A stretch of DNA of 64,000 nucleotides from Methylococcales bacterium (GCA_028715725.1 JAQURG010000016.1:1-64000); one strand, 5' to 3'; positions 44,423 to 54,749 are shown, counted from the stretch's first letter. The notes: generated from the letters alone by a model not told the origin. Numbers and translations: made by a program.

Positions 44423-44998
44423 TTAAATATTTATTCCGTATTGACGCGCTAAAGCGGCCAATCCGCCGGCATAACCTTGTCCTACGGCTTTAAATTTCCA
44501 TTCACCGCTGTGCCGGTAAATTTCGCCGAAGATCATCGCTGTTTCAATGGATGCATCCTCGCTTAAATCGTACCGGGCAACTTCATTGTTAGAGTCCTTG
44601 TTAACCACCCTGACATACGCATGATTTACCTGGCCGAAGTTCTGTTTGCGCATGTCCGCGTTATATATGGTGACGCAAAAAACAACCTTTTGAATATCCG
44701 CGGGCACCTTATCGAGCAGGACTATAACCGCCTCGTCATCGCCATCGCCCGCACCTGTACGGTTGTCGCCGGTGTGTTCGACTGAACCACAACCGGATTT
44801 GGTCTGATTGTAGAAAATGAAATCACTGTCTGACCTGACTTTGCCATCTTCCTTGACCATAAATGCGCTCGCATCCAGATCAAAATCCGCACCATCAGTA
44901 GGTCTTGCATCCCAACCCAAACCCACAATCACATTTTTTAAACCGGGATCTGTTTTGGACAAACTGACATTGCCGCCTTTATTTAATGAAATACCCAT
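44423..44998 (-). CDS. TerD-family protein
   Basis: [62 protein letters not shown]. Confidence 0.95.
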   Translation of the reverse strand: MGISLNKGGNVSLSKTDPGLKNVIVGLGWDARPTDGADFDLDASAFMVKEDGKVRSDSDFIFYNQTKSGCGSVEHTGDNRTGAGDGDDEAVIVLLDKVPADIQKVVFCVTIYNADMRKQNFGQVNHAYVRVVNKDSNNEVARYDLSEDASIETAMIFGEIYRHSGEWKFKAVGQGYAGGLAALARQYGINI

Positions 44999-45209
44999 AA
45001 ATCAATCTCCGTTAGTATCGTTGTGGTGGCAGATATACCCTTTCCATTTATTTCTATGGATAGAGGAAAAAGACGATTCCGCCAATCGTCCATAATTCCA
45101 TGGAAGGCTTTGATGCAAGTTAGTTTTATATGATAACCGCTAATACTCTCATTGCCTAGTCAACGCCATATACCATAAAAATTGAATATTGGTAAATTAT
45201 CAAGGGCTA

Positions 45210-45845
45210 TCAAGGTTTTTTTGGAGCAAGCCTTTCGGCATTACGTTTGGCTAAATCATCAATCACAGCGCTTAATGAACCTTTATTTTGAATCTCGCTG
45301 TTAAAGGTTGAACGGTAGTTAGTCACCAGACTTACGCCATCAATTATAATATCGTAGACTTTCCAGTCGCCCTGGTTCAGATACATTCGGTAATTTACAT
45401 TAACCGGATTTTGACTAGGTTGAAGAACTTGTGTTTTAACAATGACTTTTGAAGCTCCATCGGGCAATTCAAGAGGCAGAAAATGAATTGTCCAGTCGTT
45501 ATACTCCACAAACGCCCGGGAATAGGTTCTAATCAACAGGGTCTGAAATTCACGGGTAAAGCGCTCCTGCTCTTCAGGCGTTGCTGTTTTCCAGTGTTTT
45601 CCCAGAACTAATGGCGCAATTTTGCGAAAATCCGTATGTGGATTAATCACTCCATTCACAAACTGGGTCACTCTTGCAAAATCCTGAGTAAATGATTTAT
45701 CCTTCAGCCTTTCCTGTAACTGTGCCGAAACACCCTCTATAATTTGTTGGGGGCGTAATAATTCACCTGCAATGGCTTCCATAACGAACATAAAGCCGAG
45801 TAATGCGGCAAATAAACCGAATACTGTATATTTTTTTGTATTCAT
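45210..45845 (-). CDS. MlaC/Ttg2D-family phospholipid-binding protein
   Basis: Signal peptide; HWKTATPEEQERFTREFQTLLIRTYSRAFVEY; QGDWKVYDIIIDGVSLVTNYRSTFNSEI. Confidence 0.92.
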   Translation of the reverse strand: MNTKKYTVFGLFAALLGFMFVMEAIAGELLRPQQIIEGVSAQLQERLKDKSFTQDFARVTQFVNGVINPHTDFRKIAPLVLGKHWKTATPEEQERFTREFQTLLIRTYSRAFVEYNDWTIHFLPLELPDGASKVIVKTQVLQPSQNPVNVNYRMYLNQGDWKVYDIIIDGVSLVTNYRSTFNSEIQNKGSLSAVIDDLAKRNAERLAPKKP

Positions 45846-46296
45846 AAATCCCTCCAAACTCAATTAGCGAATGATTCAAACCCAGGCCAAATCTGCTAGT
45901 ATTCGAATACTGATATTAATACATTTAAATGAATAAATCTTGAGCATCATCACATACTTTCTCCAGCTACAGCAATAGCCAAACTCCATTACTTATTTTT
46001 TTACCCGGCAAAGTCTGAACTTTAAAAGCTGGTGACTATAAGCTCAACGGCACGGCTAATCCCGAAGCTCCTTTAATGCCTCCAAGGTAGAAAAAGCTGA
46101 CACTTAAACCTTTGGCGCCAAGTCAAAAAACTATTAATTCAGCGCTTGCATCATGTCCGCAATAGCATCAACTTCAACCTCCTGTGCAGAATTGAATTTT
46201 CCGTCATTCTGCCGTTCGAAGTACAACTACGATTGACTTTCAAAGTATGTGTATTTTACTAATCAAAGCAAGTATTAAATTAAGCGGACAAAACCA

Positions 46297-47019
46297 ATGA
46301 CAACGATCGGCTACCTCATCTCCATGAGTAAACAACCGGGCTTACTATTCATTTTCTTTATAATGTTGACTGCCTCAAACGCCTATGCTCAAAATGCTGA
46401 AGATGACGGCGGTCTGCTTGAACAGATACAGTCACTGCAAAGCAGTCTGAATATCCAGATCAACGGACTGGAAGAAGTTCAAAATGAAGAAAAAGTCATT
46501 ACAAGCGGCAGTCAAGAGCAACAAATTGAGCAGCTTTTGGCTTCCTTCAATCACATCATCAGCCGAAATGCTAAAGGGAAGATTGAGCGCATCGTCATCA
46601 TCAATAAAAAACAAAAACCTGAAGTCAATCGCATCGTTTTGCCAATCCGTTTCCAGGGCAACCATTTTGTGGTCTCGGTTGCTATTTCGGGTAATGGTAA
46701 AATCTGGCAAACTCTCGATATGATCGTCGACACAGGAGCAGACCTAGTTGTTTTGCCGGAATCAATGATAGATCAATTAGGCCTTGCGGACAGTGCCTTT
46801 ACCAGACAGCAGATGCAGACCGCCAATGGCATGGCCGAAGCAAAAATGAGTCTATTGAAGGAATTGAAGATTGCCGGAGAAACCGTTGAAAATGTACAAG
46901 CGGCCTTCGTTGCAGATGATCTTTTAGGAAAAAACAGCTTGTTGGGGATGAGTGTTTTAGGGCGCTATCAAATTAATATTGATGATAAAACCCAATTGAT
47001 TACACTGTTTAAAAAATAA
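46297..47019 (+). CDS. Retropepsin-like (clan AA) aspartic protease, secreted
   Basis: Signal-like N-terminus (possible start at 46321), coiled-coil region, catalytic MIVDTGADLVVLPESMIDQLGL, LLGMSVLGRYQINID. Confidence 0.85.
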   Translation: MTTIGYLISMSKQPGLLFIFFIMLTASNAYAQNAEDDGGLLEQIQSLQSSLNIQINGLEEVQNEEKVITSGSQEQQIEQLLASFNHIISRNAKGKIERIVIINKKQKPEVNRIVLPIRFQGNHFVVSVAISGNGKIWQTLDMIVDTGADLVVLPESMIDQLGLADSAFTRQQMQTANGMAEAKMSLLKELKIAGETVENVQAAFVADDLLGKNSLLGMSVLGRYQINIDDKTQLITLFKK

Positions 47020-47656
47020 TTAGCCTCCTGGCAAAACCGTAATTGCTTATTTTGTCTCGAGCACCACGACTGCATGGATATTCTACAGGTACAGCCCGAC
47101 TCTCGCTATAAATGCCGGCCACTCTGCCTGGATACTGGATATAATTGAACACTTTGGTTGACTTTATAAATCCGTTTTACGATAAAACAAAAATTCTCAT
47201 ATAACCCTAAGGTACGAGTATTAGTGCACTTTTATCAAGGATATAGATCAGCAGGCAATCTGAAATAAAGAAGATTATTGTCCTAAATTGTACTGGTTTA
47301 CTCTTCAAAATCAAATTCACCTTTTGGTAAAATTCAAATATCGCGTATCATGCAAACCTTGTTCTATCTCTTCATTAATTTATTTTGTAAAGTAGAACTG
47401 CCAATAGATTGTCTTAAAATTGATGGCTTATTTGTTTAAGATATGTTAAATCATAAAGCCGATATCGCCATGGTGAAATTAAATTGATGAAGTCACATGC
47501 TTTATGGATAAAAAAATTGTTGCAGAATTTATAGAAAGTGAGCGGATCTTTAACTTGCTCAAAAAGCCGGGCATCTACTATATACAAAATTATCTTACTG
47601 ATGGCCCGCACCATCAGATGAGCTTACACATATGAACCTGTTGTCGGGATGTTGAA

Positions 47657-49843
47657 ATGAAAGTCACCTTTCTTCAGCTGACTAAATACGTGACGTTGTT
47701 TCTTTCCTTCAGCTCAGCGGTTGCAAAGGCTGAAGCAAGGGCCGAAGATTTAATGGATCTGTCTCTTGAAGAATTGGGGGCTATTCCTGTTACGACTATT
47801 GCGACAGGAACGTCAAAACCGATTTATCAGTCTGCTGCAGTGACCAGTGTCATTACCGCCGAGCAAATCAAATCCATGGGCGCAACCGAACTGCATGAGG
47901 TTCTGGAAACAGTGCCGGGGGTTCATGCCAGTCTCCAGCCTAATTCCTATGATTATAATTACAGCATACGCGGTATCCGTAATGTGCAAAATTCTCAGGT
48001 TTTGATACTGTTAAACGGCACTCGCGTTACCACGCCTTTCAGTGGCACATTACCGACAGGTACGGAGTTACCTATCGAGGCCATTCAGCAAGTGGAGGTG
48101 ATCCGGGGGCCGGGCTCTGCGTTATATGGCGCCGATGCGTTCGCTGGCGTTATCAATATCATTACAAAATCTGCAAAAGACATCAATGGCAAGACTCTGG
48201 GCGTGCGCGCAGGCGATCATGGCACTCAAAGTGGATGGGGACAGTATGGCGCTGAATGGGCTGGCTGGGAGGTGGCAACGAGCCTGCAATATCAGCATAC
48301 CGACGGCGATAATGGGCGTATTGTTCATGCCGATGCTCAAACTATTAATGATAATTTGTTTGGAACACATGCCTCCCATGCTCCAGGCCCAATGAATACA
48401 AATTATGAAACCATCAACGGGCATCTTAATCTGAAGCGCAAGCATTGGGATATTGGTTTCTGGGCATTTAATAGTAACGGGGGAACCCGAGCGGGTGTTG
48501 CAGGCGCATTGGATCCAAAAGGTTCCGGCAATGGTGAGCAATATTTAGGAGATATACGTTTTTCTACGGAAGACTGGCTAGATAATTGGGAATTGACCGC
48601 TCATGCCAGCTATCTGGAGACTGATTTCCTGGTACAAACACAGATTTTCCCTAATAACGCCATTTTACCTATAGGCTCTAATTTACCTATAGGCGCTAAC
48701 GGCAATATAACTTCCTCCCTTAGTAATAGTTCATTGGTTTATTTTCCCAATGGTGTCAATGATAATTTAGGCCGAATTGAGAGAATCCCCTCAATTGAAT
48801 TAAGCTCAATCTATAAAGGATTAAGCAATCATATAATGCGCTTTAGTGCCGGTTTTCGATATGAAGGAATTACCACCAGTGATAGTAAAAATTTTGGCTA
48901 TGGTGAGCCGCTCCCTCCTGTGGTTGGTGATACTTTAACAAACGTTACGGATACACGTTATGCCTATTTGCCGGATACTCATCGAACAATCTGGTCATTG
49001 GTAGCGCAGGATGAATGGCAAATCGCTAAAGATTGGCAATTCACCGCCGGTCTACGTTATGACAACTATTCTGATTTTGGCAACACCTTCAATCCGCGTG
49101 TTGCTTTGGTTTGGGATATCAATGAAAAAATTACCAGCAAGCTTTTATATGGAAAAGCATTTAGAGCTCCTAATTTTGCAGAGCAGTTTACCCAGAATAA
49201 TCCGGTAATAATTGGCAATAAAAACTTGAAGCCCGAAACCATCAATACCTATGAATGGGCTTTAAATTACCGGCCATCTTCAACACTGAACACCGCTGTC
49301 AATGTGTTTTATTATCAAATACGTGATCTTATATCGCTAGTGCCTGACCCAAGTTTAACAACAAACACCTATAAGAATAGCGGAAATCAAAACGGCTATG
49401 GTACTGAACTGGAAGGGAACTGGCAAATCACTGAACAATGGAGTATAAAAGGAAATTATGCTTGGCAACATTCAACCAATGAGATAACCAACAATAGTGT
49501 GACAGGGGTGCCCGAGCATCATGTCTTTGTAGCGTTCGACTGGCAGTTTTTGCCTCAGTGGCAATTACAGCCTCAGCTTAACTGGATAGGCGGTAGGACC
49601 CCTCTATTAAGCGCTAATCCGGCGTTGAACGATTTATTAGGCGATAACAGAAAGTTGAGAAATTACGAAACAGTAGACTTTACGCTACGAGGTAAAAAGC
49701 TGTTCGGCCATCTCAATCTTGCCGCCTCCTTACGCAATGCCTTCGATACAAAATATTATGAACCGGCCGCCCTTCAAGTAGCGCCTCAGACCCTTCCTAT
49801 GCAGGGAAGAAGTTTTTATCTTGAGGCATCGGTTAATTTTTGA
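47657..49843 (+). CDS. TonB-dependent outer membrane receptor
   Basis: Plug domain (SVITAEQIKSMGATELHEVLETVPGVHASL; IRGPGSALYGADAFAGVINIITK) and C-terminal barrel. Confidence 0.94.
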   Translation: MKVTFLQLTKYVTLFLSFSSAVAKAEARAEDLMDLSLEELGAIPVTTIATGTSKPIYQSAAVTSVITAEQIKSMGATELHEVLETVPGVHASLQPNSYDYNYSIRGIRNVQNSQVLILLNGTRVTTPFSGTLPTGTELPIEAIQQVEVIRGPGSALYGADAFAGVINIITKSAKDINGKTLGVRAGDHGTQSGWGQYGAEWAGWEVATSLQYQHTDGDNGRIVHADAQTINDNLFGTHASHAPGPMNTNYETINGHLNLKRKHWDIGFWAFNSNGGTRAGVAGALDPKGSGNGEQYLGDIRFSTEDWLDNWELTAHASYLETDFLVQTQIFPNNAILPIGSNLPIGANGNITSSLSNSSLVYFPNGVNDNLGRIERIPSIELSSIYKGLSNHIMRFSAGFRYEGITTSDSKNFGYGEPLPPVVGDTLTNVTDTRYAYLPDTHRTIWSLVAQDEWQIAKDWQFTAGLRYDNYSDFGNTFNPRVALVWDINEKITSKLLYGKAFRAPNFAEQFTQNNPVIIGNKNLKPETINTYEWALNYRPSSTLNTAVNVFYYQIRDLISLVPDPSLTTNTYKNSGNQNGYGTELEGNWQITEQWSIKGNYAWQHSTNEITNNSVTGVPEHHVFVAFDWQFLPQWQLQPQLNWIGGRTPLLSANPALNDLLGDNRKLRNYETVDFTLRGKKLFGHLNLAASLRNAFDTKYYEPAALQVAPQTLPMQGRSFYLEASVNF

Positions 49844-49878
49844 AGTTAATATTTCCTTGAGCGCTTTTCTCAATAGGT

Positions 49879-50616
49879 CTAGCCAGCCAAAAAATTCCCT
49901 TCATTAGTAAGTAAATTCCATAAATCCAGGTTTTTTTCAGCTATGCAATCAAGCATATCCGCTATTTTTATAACAGAGGGCCATCGATCCCCATGATAAT
50001 CTGCCACTGGACCAATTTTTATTAAATTGATGCCGAATATAGATACAAATCGTGATAACGATTGTTCTGTAGCGGCATATAGATAGTGAACATTATTTTC
50101 ATAGCTTGCCTTAATGCAACAAGCGAATAAACCAAGAGTAATATGAGGAAAAGTCCGCCTCTCACTGTGCGTAAAATAATCCTGAACATTAGGGTTGATA
50201 GCCGTCAGGGTATGCCCTTCATTTTTTCTTTTCTTAAATGCTTTTGATACACAAAACCTTGAAATCTCACCCAAGTGTTCTCGATCAATAGCTTGCATCA
50301 CTGCAAAATTATCAATCTTGCAATATAGTTCAAGTGGAAGTAATTTTTCCGGATTATTGACCTCAGGAAGAATCAGACGGGTTGTCGCTGCATAATCTCC
50401 AGACTTACGGTGTCGAATCAGGTAATGAACTGACTGCTGGTCATAGTCGTCAATTTCCAGATTATCGGGGTAGTCTTCCGAGTTTAAAAACGCATTCTCA
50501 ACGCAATACACTTGATAACGGAGTTTATACACCTCATTTTTAAGCTCATCGGAAACTGCAGGTACCATTTCAAAATATTGATTAAAAGCATCAATAAGAT
50601 TATTGTAATTAGCCAA
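49879..50616 (-). CDS. PEP-CTERM/exosortase-associated acyltransferase family protein
   Basis: YKLRYQVYCVENAFLNSEDYPDNLEIDDYDQQSVHYLIRHRKSGDYAATTRLILP; SRFCVSKAFKKRK; FGINLIKIGPVADYHGDRWP. Confidence 0.8.
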   Translation of the reverse strand: MANYNNLIDAFNQYFEMVPAVSDELKNEVYKLRYQVYCVENAFLNSEDYPDNLEIDDYDQQSVHYLIRHRKSGDYAATTRLILPEVNNPEKLLPLELYCKIDNFAVMQAIDREHLGEISRFCVSKAFKKRKNEGHTLTAINPNVQDYFTHSERRTFPHITLGLFACCIKASYENNVHYLYAATEQSLSRFVSIFGINLIKIGPVADYHGDRWPSVIKIADMLDCIAEKNLDLWNLLTNEGNFLAG

Positions 50617-51194
50617 GTGATTGTCTCTTGTTAAGTCAGTGCGGTATGCAATATGCCTTTTAATTTAAAAAAATTTCTTGGATGGCTCGGAGCTATTGAA
50701 AAGAAAATAGTTGCGCATTTACAATCTGAAATTCTTCAATTTTCCATCAATCAGAGAAAGTTGGTATCGAGGGAGAAAAAATCACTCTCGGAAATCACTG
50801 CTAATTTTCATTTTATGAAATTTTTTATGAGCATAATTCTAACAGCAAAAACCATGGGCTTGAGACTATGACTTTGTAATCTCTAATCAACAAAGAATGA
50901 TACCACGCAGAACCCATGAACAAAAACCAAAGTTTCATTTGCTTAGATTTAGACATGAACTTGTTGTTGAAACTTGCAGGCCAAACTATACTTCTTGCGC
51001 TGCCATTAAGCTATGAACAAGACTATAGCTTTGGCTTTAGCTCCGACATTCCCTATCTTGGCCGATAATACCTCTTCTCTCCGAGTGAAAGGATTTGATG
51101 AGCGATAAACGTTTCGTTACCTGAAGTAAAGATTTCTATTGTTGAACATCTTGAAAGCAAACTCAACATCACGCACAAACTGCAAGGATAAATA

Positions 51195-51977
51195 ATGTCA
51201 CAACCTAAAGGCTATGTAGACCCGGAATATCTCCGTATTATGGGTGATCATCTTAATCACATCAAGCGACGCTCTTACGGCCTGATGCAAATTCAGCCTG
51301 GCCAAAAAGTGCTGGATTTGGGCTGTGGTCCAGGCACTGACACGATTTCTTTAGCGCCATTGGTTGGGGTTAATGGACAAGTCATTGGCGCAGATTACGA
51401 TGAGACCATGATTTTCGAAGCGGAAAAACACGCTAAGCAGGCAGGAGTAGATACCTGGGTTAATCATCAGTGCGTTGATGCCATGTTGCTTCCCTTTGAA
51501 AGGGATTACTTTAATTCCTGCCGGAGTGAGCGATTGTTTCAGCATTTATCCACCCCCGCACAAGCTTTATCTGAAATGACCAGAGTAACAAAATCAGGCG
51601 GATGGGTGGTTGTTTTGGATACCGATTGGGGTAGCTTGTCAATAGACAGCGATGAAACTGATATTGAGCGCCGTTTGGCTCGCTTTCTGGCCGAATTTTC
51701 CTTGAATAACGGCTATTCAGGACGAAAATTGTACCGCTTATTTAAACAACAAAATCTGGCGGATATTTCATTTGAAGTATTTCCTATTACTACTCCCAAC
51801 TATACCTTGGCACGCATGGGAACGCAGGCAGAAAAAGTCGAGCAGGAGGCTCTTAAGGCAGGCGTCATTACCAGAGAAGAGCTGAACCGTTGGCAAGCTG
51901 GACTTGAACAAGCGGACATAGAAGATAGGTATTTTTGCAGTGTCAATCTCATGCTGTTTGCAGGACGCAAGAATTGA
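51195..51977 (+). CDS. SAM-dependent methyltransferase
   Basis: Motif I VLDLGCGPGTDTISLAPLV; MTRVTKSGGWVVVLDTDWGSL. Confidence 0.88.
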   Translation: MSQPKGYVDPEYLRIMGDHLNHIKRRSYGLMQIQPGQKVLDLGCGPGTDTISLAPLVGVNGQVIGADYDETMIFEAEKHAKQAGVDTWVNHQCVDAMLLPFERDYFNSCRSERLFQHLSTPAQALSEMTRVTKSGGWVVVLDTDWGSLSIDSDETDIERRLARFLAEFSLNNGYSGRKLYRLFKQQNLADISFEVFPITTPNYTLARMGTQAEKVEQEALKAGVITREELNRWQAGLEQADIEDRYFCSVNLMLFAGRKN

Positions 51978-52177
51978 ATTTGCTGTTGAGGCTATCTTGA
52001 CGTCCATACAGATTAGTGGAAGCCGCCAGTTAAAATTGCTGAGCTGAATAGTATTCTCCGTAAGGTTATGGAACAGATTGACTGATCAACACTTCGGACA
52101 GTTTTAATGGAGTAGAACCATGAGCTAACGCTGGGATAATACGGTTTCTGACATCGAACAACCCCAAAAATCAGCTC

Positions 52178-52885
52178 ATGGAAGCGATAGTAAACTCAGT
52201 TTTAGCCGCAATGTCCAGCGTAAAAAAGCCCCAAAGACTTTTTCTGATAGGGTTGTTTCCAGTGTTAAAACTGTTTCAAGGCAAGGCGAGTTTTCGTAAT
52301 CCAAGGCGCTACAGCAAAATGTCTGAAAAACGTTTTCCGCGTGGGTACCCAGGCAGGCAACGCTGAAAAAGGCCTGGAGATTTCGCTTATTTCGCGCATG
52401 GCTTTGAATGCCAACACAGGCTATGCCATTGATGCCGGGCAAACCGTGGAGGTTGAAGACAACAGCCGAGTGGATCTCTATGCCCGGCATAGGTTGCTCC
52501 GGCCTTGAAAAAGGCTTCCGTACGCTATCCGGCAGCCGACCGCTATTAAAGCAAGGTTAAATTTATTGCTGCGGTTTGCGAACAAGCGTTTGACTTGGCA
52601 GGTAATACGGATCGATGCGGATTGGTACCCGCTTTACCCAGGTGACTATAAAGGCTGTGGACGCCCGAAAAAAATACGACAGAAAAGTCGACATTGTGTC
52701 CGGGAAAGTGCGTTTTGACTATCTCCTCACACGGGAGAACGGTGTCGACCTGTACCGCCAGGTGGTCTGTTGCAAACGCTTTAAGCGAAACATCCGGTCG
52801 GTCATACTGTCTGCCGGGCAAAAACACAAAGCAGGGCATGCGCTTTTGTTCTCGACGGATGCGGCTCTGGATCCTGTCATCCAAA
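52178..52885 (+). pseudogene. Degenerate IS4-like transposase
   Basis: Transposase-like pieces in several frames: MEAIVNSVLAAMSSVKKPQRLFLIGLF..FRNPRRYSKMSEKRF; AEKGLEISLISRMALNANTGYAIDAGQT; VRYPAADRY*; YPGDYKGCGRPKK / KKYDRKVD; GVDLYRQVVCCKRFKRNIRSVIL; HALLFSTDAALDP. Confidence 0.75.
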
Positions 52886-53104
52886 ACCGCGCTCAATGTC
52901 TACACTGTTCATCTGGCGCATGAACTACGCGGTACCCCTGTCAAGATAAATTCAGCCCATCCGGGTTGGGTTAAGACCGAGCTTGGCGGACCTGAAGCTC
53001 CTATGGTATTGGTCGATGGCGGCAAAAGGAGTGTGCTTTTAGCTACGCTAGACAATAGCGGCGCAAGCGGCGGATTCTTTCATCAAGGCGAGCCTTTACC
53101 GTGA
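52874..53104 (+). pseudogene. 3' remnant of a short-chain dehydrogenase/reductase
   Basis: SKTALNVYTVHLAHELRGTPVKINSAHPGWVKTELGGPEAPMVLVDGGKRSVLLATLDNSGASGGFFHQGEPLP is a typical SDR C-terminus lacking the NAD(P)-binding half. Confidence 0.8.
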
Positions 53105-53164
53105 TAATGAAGGCACTATCCCTCAACCAATAGATTTGTAAGATATAGATAAGAGGAGATAAAA

Positions 53165-53884
53165 ATGCACGACCTACTTAAATTAGCAATTAAATCTCAT
53201 GGTGGACTGAAACGCTGGGACGCACTTAAAACAGTATCCGCACAACTTACAAACGGAGGTGTTTTGTGGGCGTTGAAAGGGCAAAAAGAATTTCTTCAGC
53301 CCTCGCGAGTGACCGTCAGTCTTCATCAACAAAAAGCCTCGCATGAGCCATTTTTAAATCCCACCCACAGGACGTCGGTTGAGCCAAACCGCGTGGCGAT
53401 TGAGACTTTAGAGGGTAAGGTCATAGAAGAGCGGATGAACCCGAGGGCTTCGTTTCAGGGACACGTTCTTGAGACCCCATGGGACCGAGTCCAACTGGCG
53501 TACTTTACCGGCTATGCAATGTGGACCTATTTAACGAGCCCTTTTTCATTTGTAACGCCTGGATTTGAAACTGACGAGATAGATCCGTGGCTCGAGAACA
53601 GCGAAGAGTGGCGCAGGCTAAAAGTAAAGTTTCCGAAATCAATTGCGACCCATTCATCTGAACAGATTTTCTATTTTAATAAAGACGGTTTTTTAACAAG
53701 GCATGACTACGACGTCGAAGTTGCAAAAGGCGCCAAGGGTGCCCACTATGTTTATGACTATCAAGAATTTGACGGTATCATGGTTCCAACTAGGCGCCGG
53801 GTTTACCTGCCTGGAGCTGACGGAAAACCGATGGCGGAGCCGATCCTTGTTTCAATTGACCTGAGTGAGGTGAAATTTCAATAA
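53165..53884 (+). CDS. Conserved hypothetical protein
   Basis: Uninterrupted 239-aa ORF with AGAGGAG-like RBS; no confidently recognised family. Confidence 0.7.
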   Translation: MHDLLKLAIKSHGGLKRWDALKTVSAQLTNGGVLWALKGQKEFLQPSRVTVSLHQQKASHEPFLNPTHRTSVEPNRVAIETLEGKVIEERMNPRASFQGHVLETPWDRVQLAYFTGYAMWTYLTSPFSFVTPGFETDEIDPWLENSEEWRRLKVKFPKSIATHSSEQIFYFNKDGFLTRHDYDVEVAKGAKGAHYVYDYQEFDGIMVPTRRRVYLPGADGKPMAEPILVSIDLSEVKFQ

Positions 53885-53950
53885 ATGAACTCAATTCAGA
53901 AAGGTAAATTAAAAGCAACAGTTTTTACATTTTAAATCAAGGAGTCCACC

Positions 53951-54370
53951 ATGAGCCAACCCGAAAAAGTTCTGTACACAGCCAAAGTCCACACCACGGG
54001 CGGCCGTGACGGCGGCGCCTCCCACAGCGATGACGGCCGCCTGGACATCAAACATTCTGTTCCCGGCGGCCCGGGTACCGGCACCAATCCTGAGCAACTG
54101 TTCGCCGCCGGTTGGTCGGCCTGCTTCGAAGGGGCGATGGAACTTGCGGCCCGCAAAATGAAAATCACGCTTCCGGCTGAGACGGCCATCGACGCGGAAG
54201 TGGATCTTTGCCTAATCGACAGCGCTTACTTTCTGCAGGCTCGCCTCAACGTCAGCCTGCCGGGTTTGCAGCGCGAAGTCGCCCAGGCCGTGGTGGATGC
54301 CGCACACCAGACATGTCCGTATTCCAAAGCCACGCGGGGCAACATCGACGTCGTGATTAACCTGGTCTAA
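53951..54370 (+). CDS. ohr: Ohr-type organic hydroperoxide resistance protein (OsmC family)
   Basis: KVLYTAKVHTTGGRDGGASHSDDGRLDIK; redox cysteines in SACFEGAM and HQTCPYSKATRGNI. Confidence 0.93.
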   Translation: MSQPEKVLYTAKVHTTGGRDGGASHSDDGRLDIKHSVPGGPGTGTNPEQLFAAGWSACFEGAMELAARKMKITLPAETAIDAEVDLCLIDSAYFLQARLNVSLPGLQREVAQAVVDAAHQTCPYSKATRGNIDVVINLV

Positions 54371-54429
54371 AACAGGTCTTTCGCCGATCTGGCCTGCCCG
54401 TGTTTAGCGGGCAGGCAACCTCTCGGTAA

Positions 54430-54746
54430 GCCGCCTGAAGCTGCCCTTGGAACACAGTGAACAGGCAATTTATCTTAACGATGGCGCTTTGCGGATCGGT
54501 AATACAAATAGCGCACCCAAAACAATGACGGTGCTTGTGCAGGGAGAAACCAGCATTTTGGAAGCCGAAATGCCATCAATTCTCGTGTTGCTGGGCGGCG
54601 AACCGTTAGCCGAGCCGCGCTTTATTGAGTGGAAGTTGGTATCCGGTTCCGTGGATCGTATCGAGCAAGCGAAAAAAGACTGGAAAGAAGGCGGTTTTGG
54701 CAAAGTGCCGGGCGACAAAAATGAGTTTATTCCATTGCCGGAGTGA
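54430..54746 (+). pseudogene. C-terminal remnant of a pirin-family protein
   Basis: LPLEHSEQAIYLNDGALRI..LVLLGGEPLAEPRFIEWKLVSGSVDRIEQAKKDWKEGGFGKVPGDKNEFIPLPE matches a pirin C-terminal cupin; no N-terminal cupin upstream. Confidence 0.75.
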
Positions 54747-54749
54747 AGT

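Noticed and set aside
50653-50871. 72-aa ORF between acyltransferase and methyltransferase
   Set aside because: No convincing RBS or domain; could be a remnant but not supportable.
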